NCBI GenBank assembly: GCA_015350385.1 | Contig: WNKI01000001.1 | Coordinates: 5,153,010 to 5,217,009, forward strand | From: Aculops lycopersici | Taxonomy: Eukaryota > Arthropoda > Arachnida > Trombidiformes > Eriophyidae | Direction of reading: 5' to 3' | Length of the DNA stretch: 64,000 nucleotides | In this document: piece after piece, positions 11,301 through 20,227 of the stretch | How positions within the stretch are numbered: the first letter of the stretch is position 1 | Layout of the letters: the number at the start of each line of letters is the position of its first letter | Program-made: the position numbers and the translations under genes | The notes under the pieces: model-generated | Database searches by the model: none | Seen by the model: the letters and a program-made list of their open reading frames with translations, nothing else | What the model was told of the DNA's origin: nothing

Positions 11301-12237
11301 CTACGATCTCCGCGTGCCAACTACCTCAGATGTTTGGAATCTCAAGCTAGACGGAAGCGATGGACTCATCACTTGTTTAGATGGTAACGAGTTTTGCATT
11401 GCCTGTGGTACTTCGTCCAGCGTTTTAGCCATGTTTGATCTGAGATTTTACATTCGAGCGACAACCATGAGCTACCCACCGTACCAAGGAAGGATGCGCA
11501 AAAGGATTAGAAGAATTGTGGTTGCAAACAACGAGATCTATTGTTCGGTTGACGGAAACAACGAGGTCTCAACGTGGGATTGCGAGTCGGCTTCGAGAGG
11601 TAAAACTTTATGGGCAAGTCCGATGCCGTGTCTTTCCTCGACACAATCATCGCACCATAGTGTGCTAAGTATGATGGTTGACAGTAGCAAGGAGTCTAAT
11701 AGTGTTTTGACGGCTGGTGATGATATGAAGATAAGATTTTGGGATTTGATCAATCCCCATCGATCGTATATAGTCAGCCAACCTCCGGCTAACATTTATA
11801 ACAAGATAAACGCCCCCTCGAGCTCAGATTCTAAGCGCAAGAAGCAGTCGAGCCAAGTTAGTGACCAAGCAGATTTTATTCATTATCAAGCGAAGCTTGT
11901 TGATGGTGTTCAAGTTATACAAGAGACGGACAAGCTACCAGCCAACTCAGGCGGCTCCGATTCGAGGAATGCGATTTCGCCAACTCTGGGCCTAAGTGAT
12001 CAGTCTCAGCAACAAGTAGCGACCAGTCCTGGTGTCGCAAAAATGGAAACAGGAAGCGCAAATCCATCAGCCAGCGCTGGCTCCTCTAGTTCTGTAAATA
12101 CCGCCAGCTACCCCTCGGCGGAAAGTCTAAATTTGTCCTCAGCCCATCACGACTCCATCAGTTGCCTCGCGGCGGTAAGTCAATCGAATCTGTTTCTCTC
12201 GGCGAGTCGTGACGGTGTTATAAAGATTTGGCGTTAA
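8392..12237 (+). CDS. PIK3R4: PI3-kinase regulatory subunit 4 (Vps15)
   Basis: Scaffold and pseudokinase of the class III PI3-kinase (Vps34) complexes in autophagy and endosome sorting. The 1281-aa protein (human 1358) starts MGNQ, the N-myristoylation signal of the family. The kinase-like domain (about 25-330) has the family-typical HGDIKSENVLV catalytic loop and TDFASYKP in place of DFG, followed by FFDTSRRHCCNMAPERF. HEAT repeats span about 350-690. A charged and Ser-rich linker (about 710-850) precedes a WD40 propeller (about 855-1281) that ends RDGVIKIWR. It is one uninterrupted exon, convergent with PLC-beta. Confidence 0.96.
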   Translation: MGNQVTTLGQIYPVEYYLVDYCNELTFDSNLGSTRFMKVARVKHKDAGLCVAKVYAINDPSIPTQEHKLKLEEIRDTIKQSGDLNSLPFLNCLINDKCVLILRQYVKYNLYDRLSTRPFLTSIEKRWIAYQLLRSIQSLHKHNVCHGDIKSENVLVTSFLWITLTDFASYKPVVLPENNPSDFSYFFDTSRRHCCNMAPERFVEQANLTQEAEGTETKINYSNSDIESINHLTPQMDLFSTGCVLAELFSEDTPNSSIFDLGQILMFKKQQHDPTKFLEEGISDSRIRRLILNLTDLDPNKRNSASYHLEQLVPSLFPAYFHTLYDYFARLIPESPDSKILILEKDLGRIMDEIITEDEHGLLMPLILTTSTLRSLKTTDSKLIGLKICSRLIESSPFVMSEYTLERLLPYIMQLLAKSDSRVRSLCVSTLNNVLKFVEKLQSSDANIFIDYILPGLMPLAYDSSTLVRIALATNIAGLAETSRRLLDVDDSESSAKLNLLKDSFGAIVSQLLVDPNNHVRRAILNDNISKLCTFLGSEKTDEVILSHIITFLNDKSDFRLRAAFFDNISQISTSLGPNYAPVVKPLMQKGLADSEEIVIYKCLKSISYMTAAEVLTKDVVYELFQEAIPLLSFPNKWIRNAVINFILVLSRADRSIDFNRRILPAIKLHLYRDVHGLSDEVVLLDSLENPLPRVVIESILNGENDIDEIFNTITKRKMARDKKRYRTISETDTQDYDALLDGPSDGSGGGYNKGGEELLVNIDRSSEDRLIDSELILRRIHKNKRTSSSKKIEPTTSIRRQDALLENQASALDSRTLMSSSVSLNKTARPRGILLAHLHEHKSAINKLVVVPGTLQFVSCSDDATIKFWDCAGVATRPQVLFRSKQTFISPDAGAVTTISSCVGADCLLALTENNNLHMIQLYSPSSRSKILKSVNFNVDLTEPQLVTDMVSLSPFTYATCSTSSYLRGYDLRVPTTSDVWNLKLDGSDGLITCLDGNEFCIACGTSSSVLAMFDLRFYIRATTMSYPPYQGRMRKRIRRIVVANNEIYCSVDGNNEVSTWDCESASRGKTLWASPMPCLSSTQSSHHSVLSMMVDSSKESNSVLTAGDDMKIRFWDLINPHRSYIVSQPPANIYNKINAPSSSDSKRKKQSSQVSDQADFIHYQAKLVDGVQVIQETDKLPANSGGSDSRNAISPTLGLSDQSQQQVATSPGVAKMETGSANPSASAGSSSSVNTASYPSAESLNLSSAHHDSISCLAAVSQSNLFLSASRDGVIKIWR

Positions 12238-12451
12238 GCGATGGACTGTTAGGTAGTGCGCCAGACCCCCTGACTTGAGAAACACCTCATAAATCACTGT
12301 TCGATAACGAATAATAGTATCTGTCAAATAAACACCAGTGACTTTCTACCCGAGAACGTTTCTACAATCCTCTTAGCTGAATAACACATTTATTTCAACT
12401 CTCTCGATCAGATAATTTAATTATTTATATTATTTTTCCCTAACCAAATAA
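12238..12451. terminator. convergent 3' ends of VPS15 and PLC-beta
   Basis: A 214-bp gap. AATAAA on the + strand lies about 90 bp after the VPS15 stop (near 12327). A - strand AATAAA (12389-12394 read in reverse) lies about 60 bp after the PLC-beta stop. The short gap leaves no room for extra PLC-beta exons that do not overlap VPS15. Confidence 0.6.
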
Positions 12452-15130
12452 TTAATAGGCTTGCTCGTTTTGCTCATTCAAAACCATCAGTTGCTTCGCG
12501 TGCCGATCCACCATCGATTGGTGGGCTATCGGATTGGCCAAGGCATCGGCCAATTCTGACAATCTATCTGGAACGTAATCGTTGACTTCAATTTTCAAGA
12601 ATAATGTTGGTAGTGTTAATGGCTGATTAGATTCGCTACGTAAGGGTAGATGCCTATACCCCGGCCTCAGGCCAACGACAGGTAGTATGCGGTAGCCAAT
12701 TAGACGGTTCGATCTTCCAACTTCCTCGTACGCAGCAATTCGTAACGAGGCAAGGTCAGGTAAAACAACTTTGTTGAATGTAAATGGTTCATCGTCCCAA
12801 ATCGGATTGATTCCGTTGTTTTGGGCAACTTTTGTGCGTCTCCTTCTCACGGTATCCGCTGGCAAGCCGTACATCTCGACCTCGACGAATGTGTTACCTC
12901 GCTTCTCTGATAAGAATTGTCCTGATATCACTTTAACGCTAACAGTTCCAGCAATAATACCATCAACTGTTGATTCTGTGAATGGGTCGAATGTTTTATC
13001 TGGACGTCGCATGAATTCCGGTTTCAAGATGTAACCAGAGCAATTGTTGTAGTCAAAAAGGCCCATGTTTAATTGCATACCTAGGTCATAGGTTTGGAAG
13101 TTTAGTGCAACCATTTGGCATCCCGCATTCCAATACACTTGCGGTATGTAATTGCTGGAATCCACTCTGGTTCCCTTCGGATAAACGCGTGTAAATTGTC
13201 TCTTGTTAAAGGTTACAAACTCGACAGGTTTCTCTTTCAACAGCGAGGTGGCTTGAGTTTCAGCGAATGATGATACCTCGTAGCAACGGCCGCGTCTTTC
13301 GGCCTCTTCGAATGACTTGAATCTAACAGGTTGTAGGTAGACCACAAGCTCGGACATTTCTACTGCCGGCTCGGCCTCACGTGACATCGGCGAGGCATAG
13401 ATCTCTTGCGAATTCATGTTTAGGTTGACGCCACTTAGAGTACCCACACTGCCAAGCTCGCCATTTAAGCTACCATCAGGCAGGGCTCCATCAATACAAG
13501 GCAACTCCTCTTCGTCGGGATCGCTCTCCTCCAGTTCTTGCTCCTCCGTATCACAGGTAACGACTGTTGACGATGATGAAGGTGTGAAAGACTTATGCGT
13601 TTGGTCTATATGTTTCTTGGTATGCTTCTTCTTGTTCTTGATTATAATTTTCTTCATCAACTGACTTGGCGATGGTAGGGGAGAGTTCTGATCCAACGGA
13701 AAATCGGGCAAGGGTTCGGTTAATAATACATCACTACTGAAGATTTCCTTACAATATTGCACCATCTTTGCTTGCTGACGGGGTGAGCAATGATTCTCGA
13801 AGGATAATATCACCGGATATGAACTAGTCTTAAAGGCGCTCTCATTTATTGCCTCGAGAACTTCTTTAAACGATATCTCTGTTACAACTGTATAACCGTG
13901 AGTTATGATTGGCTCCTCATCGTTTTTGCCATTCCAACAATCCAATTCAACACACCGACAACCCGCCAATAGACACTGACGATACATATCGACTGAGGAT
14001 TTGCCACGTAACTGATGGCCCGTTAGATAGGTATTATGCGATGAATTAATAAAATAATGATTCAATGGCTGGTTCATATCCTGATGGAGATCTAGTTTTT
14101 CCGGTGCAACAATGGCATTATCATCGCTCATCAAATACCTGAGGAAACCGTCGTAAGACAAGGAATTTAGTTTCAATATCTCCTTATGCGGCTCATGTGC
14201 CTGGATTATTTCCAATCCACGCTCCCTATCAGCATAGGGATGTAAAATTTCGTTGAGTCTTGGATCACGTTGGTGTTTGTTTAAAAATTGAACCAATGTG
14301 TCGACATCAATATATTTGCCACTAGTTCCGCTGAATGTATTATCTTTTGTGGAATGAGACGAAGAGGTAAAGGCTAAAGTTGCGGTTGCGGCTAGGGAAT
14401 TCGAGTTGGAGTTTGAATTTGCTGGATGATATTGTTGAGCGTTTGGAAATAATTTATCAAAAATTTGTTCTAATTCTTGACGTTGAACGAGATTCTTGTA
14501 AAACAATAGAAATTTTTCGAATGTTAAATCATCTATTAGAATTGTATCATTTCGAGACGACGGTAAATTCGAGGCCTCTAGCGCCTTTTCAATCCTCTTT
14601 GTTTCGGTCTTATCCTTGGTTAGCATTCGGGTTAACTTGCTAACTGGAAGCACGTCGCCCTTCTCGACCATGAATCTAAACTTTGCATGAGCTTTCTTGA
14701 GGAATGTCAATGGACAAGAGTTGATGGAATAAATATTATAAGCCATACGCATCAGCTCACTGGTCCATAATTGTGCTAAATCCTTGCTACCACATGAGAA
14801 GAATATCTCCTCCAAGTTATTAAATTGAGAGCCATAATAAATATGAATTTGTTTATCTTCTAATGGTTCACTATTGCCACTTATGTTAATAGTAGTACGC
14901 AACTTAGCGCTAGTTGGAACACGCGCATATTTACCTGTACGAGTATCACGAATTGAACTAATCTCAAGTGTATCCGTCTCACCATTTTGACACACCCAAT
15001 AGATGTAGAAACCATTCTTATCAACACGAACCGTAACAGGCGATGGAACTAGATCTTCTTTCCACTTGATACCCTTCAAGATTGTACCAACGATACTCAT
15101 CTTGTAGAGTTGCTTACAATTCTGGCCCAA
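12452..15130 (-). CDS. phospholipase C beta, short form without distal coiled coil
   Basis: Hydrolyses PIP2 to IP3 and diacylglycerol downstream of Gq. The 892-aa protein has a PH domain (about 18-135), EF hands (about 140-330), an X box with catalytic histidines H365 (NSSHNTYL) and H411 (THGYT), a Lys-rich then acidic X-Y linker (about 490-600), a Y box (about 605-725), and a C2 domain (about 735-858). The sequence after C2 (LADALANPI, residues 860-868) resembles Plc21C and PLCB1-3 more than NorpA. It corresponds to the helix-turn-helix that contacts Gq in PLCB3. The protein then stops, and the roughly 400-residue distal coiled coil of the family is absent. M11 is an alternative start; the usual 10-20 extra N-terminal residues are missing. 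It is a single exon. Confidence 0.95.
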   Translation of the reverse strand: MGQNCKQLYKMSIVGTILKGIKWKEDLVPSPVTVRVDKNGFYIYWVCQNGETDTLEISSIRDTRTGKYARVPTSAKLRTTINISGNSEPLEDKQIHIYYGSQFNNLEEIFFSCGSKDLAQLWTSELMRMAYNIYSINSCPLTFLKKAHAKFRFMVEKGDVLPVSKLTRMLTKDKTETKRIEKALEASNLPSSRNDTILIDDLTFEKFLLFYKNLVQRQELEQIFDKLFPNAQQYHPANSNSNSNSLAATATLAFTSSSHSTKDNTFSGTSGKYIDVDTLVQFLNKHQRDPRLNEILHPYADRERGLEIIQAHEPHKEILKLNSLSYDGFLRYLMSDDNAIVAPEKLDLHQDMNQPLNHYFINSSHNTYLTGHQLRGKSSVDMYRQCLLAGCRCVELDCWNGKNDEEPIITHGYTVVTEISFKEVLEAINESAFKTSSYPVILSFENHCSPRQQAKMVQYCKEIFSSDVLLTEPLPDFPLDQNSPLPSPSQLMKKIIIKNKKKHTKKHIDQTHKSFTPSSSSTVVTCDTEEQELEESDPDEEELPCIDGALPDGSLNGELGSVGTLSGVNLNMNSQEIYASPMSREAEPAVEMSELVVYLQPVRFKSFEEAERRGRCYEVSSFAETQATSLLKEKPVEFVTFNKRQFTRVYPKGTRVDSSNYIPQVYWNAGCQMVALNFQTYDLGMQLNMGLFDYNNCSGYILKPEFMRRPDKTFDPFTESTVDGIIAGTVSVKVISGQFLSEKRGNTFVEVEMYGLPADTVRRRRTKVAQNNGINPIWDDEPFTFNKVVLPDLASLRIAAYEEVGRSNRLIGYRILPVVGLRPGYRHLPLRSESNQPLTLPTLFLKIEVNDYVPDRLSELADALANPIAHQSMVDRHAKQLMVLNEQNEQAY

Positions 15131-16089
15131 TAAACTAGATCTCTGACTTTGTATCGTAATATTTTGCGAATGTGTCGCTGAACTTCAATTATTTTTCTCT
15201 CGCTCGCACCGCAAATCTGTATGGCGCTGTCTGCGGTCGCTTTGGTTTTGAGCGAGACGCATAGAGTGTGAGTGAACGTCACATCCCCCCGCTCCCCCAC
15301 AATTTTACCCCCTTTTTGGTCAAGCGGTTGCGAAACAGAATTGATCGGAAGAACGGGGGAAAGGAAGGGCGACGTAAGGGAATTTAGTGTGTAGAAGCGT
15401 GAAGAAAGGGGGGTAAAACACAAGATTCTACAATTTGAAGATCGAGACGAGAAAAAAGCCATTTGGTTACGCAGGCTAGCGATCCGCTCCGTGGCGCTGT
15501 GATCGTTTTTGTCTCGCAACAGCCTCCCGCAAAAAGGGGTAAAATTGTGGGCTAGCGGGGATATGACGTCTACTCACACTGTAAATAGCAGCTCGCTCGC
15601 ACACACCAAACTCGAGCACACGAGAACTCCGCTTCGCCAGCAAGCCAGCCGGCCAGCCACCGAGTTGGCAACCGAGTGCTTCGGGTCAGCGTCGAGTTCA
15701 GGTTTCTTTACCAGGCTCGACTATCTTTCTCTTGGCTCCAGCGGGTCACTTGAGTGCAGCGCAAATGCAGTCTGATTCGTAGGCTGCTTGCGCTTTTTCG
15801 GGGCTCCCAGTTGAGTTTCCGTTTGGGAGTTCTACTCTACAATCTAGCGATTGGCGTGAACTCGAACCCAACCTTCACCAAGAGCAAGAAGTTAGAGTTG
15901 AAAGCAAGGGGGAGAAAGGAAATCAAGAGCTAGCCCAGCGACTTGAGACCAGCCCAGTTGTATGGTTAGAATGCAAATTTCCACGCGACGCAAAGAGGCT
16001 GTCCACGAGTCTCTCTTCCTTTTGGTTGAGTTGGTGGCTTTGCGATGAGACCAGCGCTTAAGTATCACCAAGTTGCGACTGTACTTACC

Positions 16090-16114
16090 GCACTATGGTC
16101 TCTAACCATAGTGC
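16090..16114. repeat. perfect 10-bp hairpin
   Basis: The arms GCACTATGGT (16090-16099) and ACCATAGTGC (16105-16114) are exact reverse complements around a 5-nt loop. It lies in the non-coding region upstream of PLC-beta. No gene context is visible. Confidence 0.6.
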
Positions 16115-17192
16115 AGTGCAGCCGCCATGCGTTAATCAGTCACTCGGTGGCGGCGAGTAGGTCGCCATTGCATCTAATGCCGAGCGGCTAGCGGAGACGT
16201 CAAGATCGCTGCAAGCCAAGACCCGAGAGTCGTCTCTCCAGTTGCAAGTTGGTTGCGCGGACCACGGAGTTAAACGTCGAGAGAGTGAGAGACTTATGCC
16301 AGCTACAACAGCGACAAAGACAACGCGCTTCCATCTGGCGCTCAGTGGTCGGCCTCCCGGCAAGCTAGCTGGCATTAATGAGCTGGCAGCAGTCGGTGGT
16401 TGGCGGTCGGTCAATTATCAGACCTGCTATGGTGGTGGTGGTTGTTGTTGTTGCTGTTGTTTTTGGCGCTGCTGTGGGAGGCCATCAGTCGTGGGGTTCG
16501 GGTGTTACTACTTGGTTGAAGTCCAACTGCCAATTCGAATCTGCAAGTGGGCCCGTCAAAAAGCAGCATCTCTCTCGGGTGACGATGACGACGGCGGCGG
16601 CAAGACAGCTGAGTCTAGCTCGCACTCGCATCGCATCGCGTTAAGTTAGAGTTGGAGTTGGAGTCTGAGTTGGGCGACTAAATTTACACAGAAGTAGCGC
16701 ACTTGGATAGTCGAGTCAATCAAGCTAGTCATTGTTGTCAGTTTCAGGAGTTGCTCGGCGCTTTAGTGCGGCAGAACTCGAAGCAATTGGAGACCAGCGA
16801 CGACAACTTCCGTCATCGCAACCATCGCCGCGACTGCTACTGCTACCACTACCACTGCAAACTTGCGCGCCCGCCGGAAGTGCCGCTCGCCATCTCAATG
16901 GGCGCCTAAACTTTGGCGTCTCCTCGAACTGTTGTATGCTATTCTGCGAGTGGGTTACATAAGCCACTTTGCTCTAGCTGCTAGCGGAGAAACTTGGTGT
17001 TATGTGAAACAAAGCAACCATTGAAATGAGAGGCAACAACAAATGAGCAGCGGCAAGCTGCTTGGCTTGAGAAATCTATTGCCCAACAAACTGGCTGGCC
17101 TTTAGTTGGCTTCGCTGTCCATCGTCCAGTTGGCGCCAATTGGCGTCATCGTTGTCCTCCATTCGCTCCTTGTAAACGTTGCCTTGTAAATA

Positions 17193-17236
17193 ATCGGCCA
17201 GTTGATCGGTGAATCGGCACCGATCAACTGGCCGAT
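17193..17236. repeat. perfect 19-bp inverted repeat (hairpin)
   Basis: The left arm ATCGGCCAGTTGATCGGTG (17193-17211) is the exact reverse complement of the right arm (17218-17236), with a 6-nt loop AATCGG. A stem this long and perfect in non-coding DNA is very unlikely by chance. As RNA it would be a compact hairpin; as DNA it could extrude as a cruciform. It might be the core of a small RNA precursor, a mobile-element end, or a recent fold-back duplication. Nothing in the flanks decides between these. Confidence 0.85.
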
Positions 17237-17330
17237 GGGCGCAACAACCAACACCGACGAACAACGCAATTGCCGGGCAATCGATCATTGGGGATCACGA
17301 GCAGCCGTTTAGTTGAAGGGAGGAGAATGG

Positions 17331-17331
17331 C

Positions 17332-17364
<33 letters not shown>
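17331..17364. repeat. (GA)n microsatellite
   Basis: A GA dinucleotide run with minor interruptions. A similar run lies at 18302-18328. GA tracts of this kind are bound by GAGA-type factors in insects; any such role here is inference. Confidence 0.85.
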
Positions 17365-18295
17365 CACAAGTTGAGACGAGAGATTGTATTGGCAGTGGAT
17401 TGCTTTGCCCAAGCTAAGGGGATCTCACTTATTCGTCCAGCTAACCGTTAACTTGCTGCTGGCAACCTTTGCGCTTTACTTTCTGCAGGCCCATGTCGCC
17501 GTTAGCCTTGTTTGCTAACTAGCCGACTGTGAGTTGACCGACAAGCTAGCCCTCGATTAACGACATCCGCTAGACTCCTCCTATCGGCCAGTTTCTGTTT
17601 GTTGTAGCTAGCTCGTCGGTCAATGGAAAGAACTAGCGCAATAATAAAAGTCCAACCGACTTCCTTTGTTTCAGCTCTTTTCTGGCTTCAGTGTCCTGCG
17701 CTTCCATCTTGGACTTGGACGGCTGCAAATATCGATATTATTCTTGCCTCTCTTCTCTCCGTAAAAGAACATTTTCAATGGTCTGTTGATCAAAGTCCCG
17801 TTCCGACGATTGCAATTCAAGTGAAAGTCGAGCCAACTAAAATCACTGTTGACAAGAATGAATGGCATCATGGGAAATGAAGCTCAAACTAAGGACAGGG
17901 CATAACAATGCGAGGAGCCACGAGATGAGCTTGCTGGTTGTTATGGTGAAAAGAGGGGTGAGGGGAAAAAAAGGCATTTGGAGGACAGAGACCCAAATGT
18001 CGGTGTCTCATTCATTGAGGGTTCGGTCGGTAGTTGTTGGTAGTTAAAGTCAATGTAGTTGCGGTGGCCTTTGGAGGCAGCTCGAGTTTTAGCTATCCTA
18101 GCTAGCTATCTGCTACTTAGTCGTTGGAAGTGGTGGAAAATTTTCGAGATTGGATTCTAATGGAGGAGAGAGCAAGTCTTTGAGTAAGCAAGTTGCAGAC
18201 TTCACTTGATGACAACTGATTTCCAAGCACAACTTCCAGTTCAGACTAGCGCGCTTCTCATCTCAATGGTCAGAGGCGCAGCAAATAGAAAGGCG

Positions 18296-18301
<6 letters not shown>

Positions 18302-18327
<26 letters not shown>

Positions 18328-18328
18328 G
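18302..18328. repeat. (GA)n microsatellite
   Basis: An almost pure GA dinucleotide run in non-coding DNA, the second within 1 kb. Confidence 0.85.
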
Positions 18329-19690
18329 ACGACTGAAATCTAAGACTTATACTTGCACCAGTACCGGCCACCAGCTAAATGGATAAACGCTCTCGCTTGG
18401 GCGCAATTTGAATTGCCATCCTCCTCAAGCTACAAACATTCCCATTGGCAATCACATTTCCATTTGCCTCTCTCTTCCTCCTCGTCGTCGTTCCTCTTTG
18501 CTCAACAACTAGCGGGATTGCAAGTCAAGCTCACCAAGGGAACCCATAAGTCAATCGAGCAGTTGGTGCTGCTATCGCCTCGAGTCCAGATCTGCTATTG
18601 TTATTTTAGCTCCACTTGTGTCTAACTCAAACTCAAGCTTTTGCCACCCGATAAACAAACCCCCACCACTTGGCGCCTTCGAATCTCATTTGTCCACTTC
18701 GCCTTATTCCCTTCCCCTTGGTTGCCCATTTGCATTAGTCGCTTTGCCATGGGAGCCCCCACTTAACAGCACGTTCACTCCACTGGAAGCCACTGTAGCC
18801 AGCTGGTGGCCATTGCCGCCGCCGCCGCCGTCGCTAGCTGACAAACTGCTCACAGTTGAGCGGAAGAGGAAGAGAAATAGTGAGAGAGAGCAAACAAATG
18901 AGCATCTAAACGGCAAAGTTTGTTTGTTAGCATGCAGCCTGACTGACCGACTGGCAACGCGCGCTCCGTTGTCCTTCCGGTTAGAGACAACAACAAATTG
19001 CTTGCGTAACGTCGGCCGGAGTTGAGTTGAGCCAAAGCAGATGCAGCTTGGCGAGACGTTATCTTTTCTAGTCAAGATACAACTGCAGGCGGCCAAGCTT
19101 AGGTTCGGTTGACTGGAGTAAGGCAGAAAGAAGAAGGAGGAGTAGCAGTTAATAGTCCTCTCTCTCTCCCTGTTTGTCGTTGCGACCTCCAAATTTTGAG
19201 CTAAGGCCAGAAGTGGAAGTGGTTATTACTCATGTTTCGCGTTGGCCAATTGGCTGCTTGGCTCAAAGTTGTTTTAGAAACCATCAAACTTGCCGAAAAT
19301 AAACACCTGCCATCTCGTGGTCTGAGGCGCGAGTGTATTTAAAGAGCTACTCAACCCACTCGAGGATAAGGTGTATGGGAGCTTTCCCGACGCCACGCCC
19401 ACCCGTCCAATAACCCGAAATTTAGCCACACATACATGAAAAGAGACGGAGAGAGATGGAAGCTGTTATGAGTTGGACGAATGGAAAAAGGACAGCAACT
19501 CCTCTCCACTACTTGTACTAGTGGTGGTTGTTGCACTGAAGAGATGGAATCTACTTGTGACATCTCTCGCGGTCGGTTGACGCGAATTATATTTGCTAGC
19601 GGCGACCGAGTTGCTAGTTGCGACGCCTCACATGTCGCAAGCCGCCCACCAACGTAGCGTGGGCTTGCCACTTGCTGGCCTACTTGCCGA

Positions 19691-19710
19691 CTGGCTAGCT
19701 AGCTAGCCAG
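19691..19710. repeat. 20-bp perfect palindrome built on GCTAGC
   Basis: CTGGCTAGCTAGCTAGCCAG equals its own reverse complement. It is the most extended example of the GCTAGC words that are common from 15.4 to 23.3 kb and around 39-40 kb. Confidence 0.8.
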
Positions 19711-20193
19711 CCATTTGGTTGGCAAGACAGCCATTGCAACTGGAAGTATAGCTAAAACCGCTGCCGCTATGCTTGTGTGTGTTGCTTTGTGGTCGCATAA
19801 AATTTCGCCCCCTCGTTGGTTACCCATTCACACAGGCACGGAAACCAACGACGCAATCAAATGGCGCTAACCTTGCTTCGGTCAATTCAACATCACAGCC
19901 AACGGAATTTACGATCGATCGACCGGCCGACCGACTGGCGCCAGGGGAATTGTCGTGTTGCATTGCGATTCAATGCGATGCGGTGCGTGGGGTCTACTGA
20001 AACATCCCAAGCTTTGTTGCACCGCTACTCATTTGCCATAAAATTTCGACTACTCTTGCCTGCAGCTGCTGTGACTAGACTGCCAGACGGAAGGGCATCG
20101 AGACGAAATGAATTTTGTATATGTTTTTGATCAGAGTGGGCGAGAGTTTATTTTGAACTCGCGTCAACATAACTCAACCTCGAAGCCAGATGC

Positions 20194-20227
20194 TGTTGGC
20201 TCACAGTTGATTAACTGTGAGCTAACA
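20194..20227. repeat. 15-bp hairpin with one wobble pair
   Basis: The left arm TGTTGGCTCACAGTT (20194-20208) pairs with the right arm AACTGTGAGCTAACA (20213-20227) around a 4-nt loop. The only non-Watson-Crick position would be a G-U pair in RNA, if the + strand is transcribed. Confidence 0.7.

Noticed and set aside
15857..15873. A tRNA B-box-like GGGTTCGAGTT on the - strand
   Set aside because: No matching A box, acceptor stem or T stem could be drawn around it.
16242..16649. A 135-codon open frame (+) with Gly and Cys runs
   Set aside because: The runs come from a GGT/TGT trinucleotide repeat read in one frame; there is no domain and no gene signals.
18618..19192. Overlapping open frames of 135 (+) and 162 (-) codons
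   Set aside because: Both read low-complexity and repeat-rich DNA; neither resembles a protein and they exclude each other.
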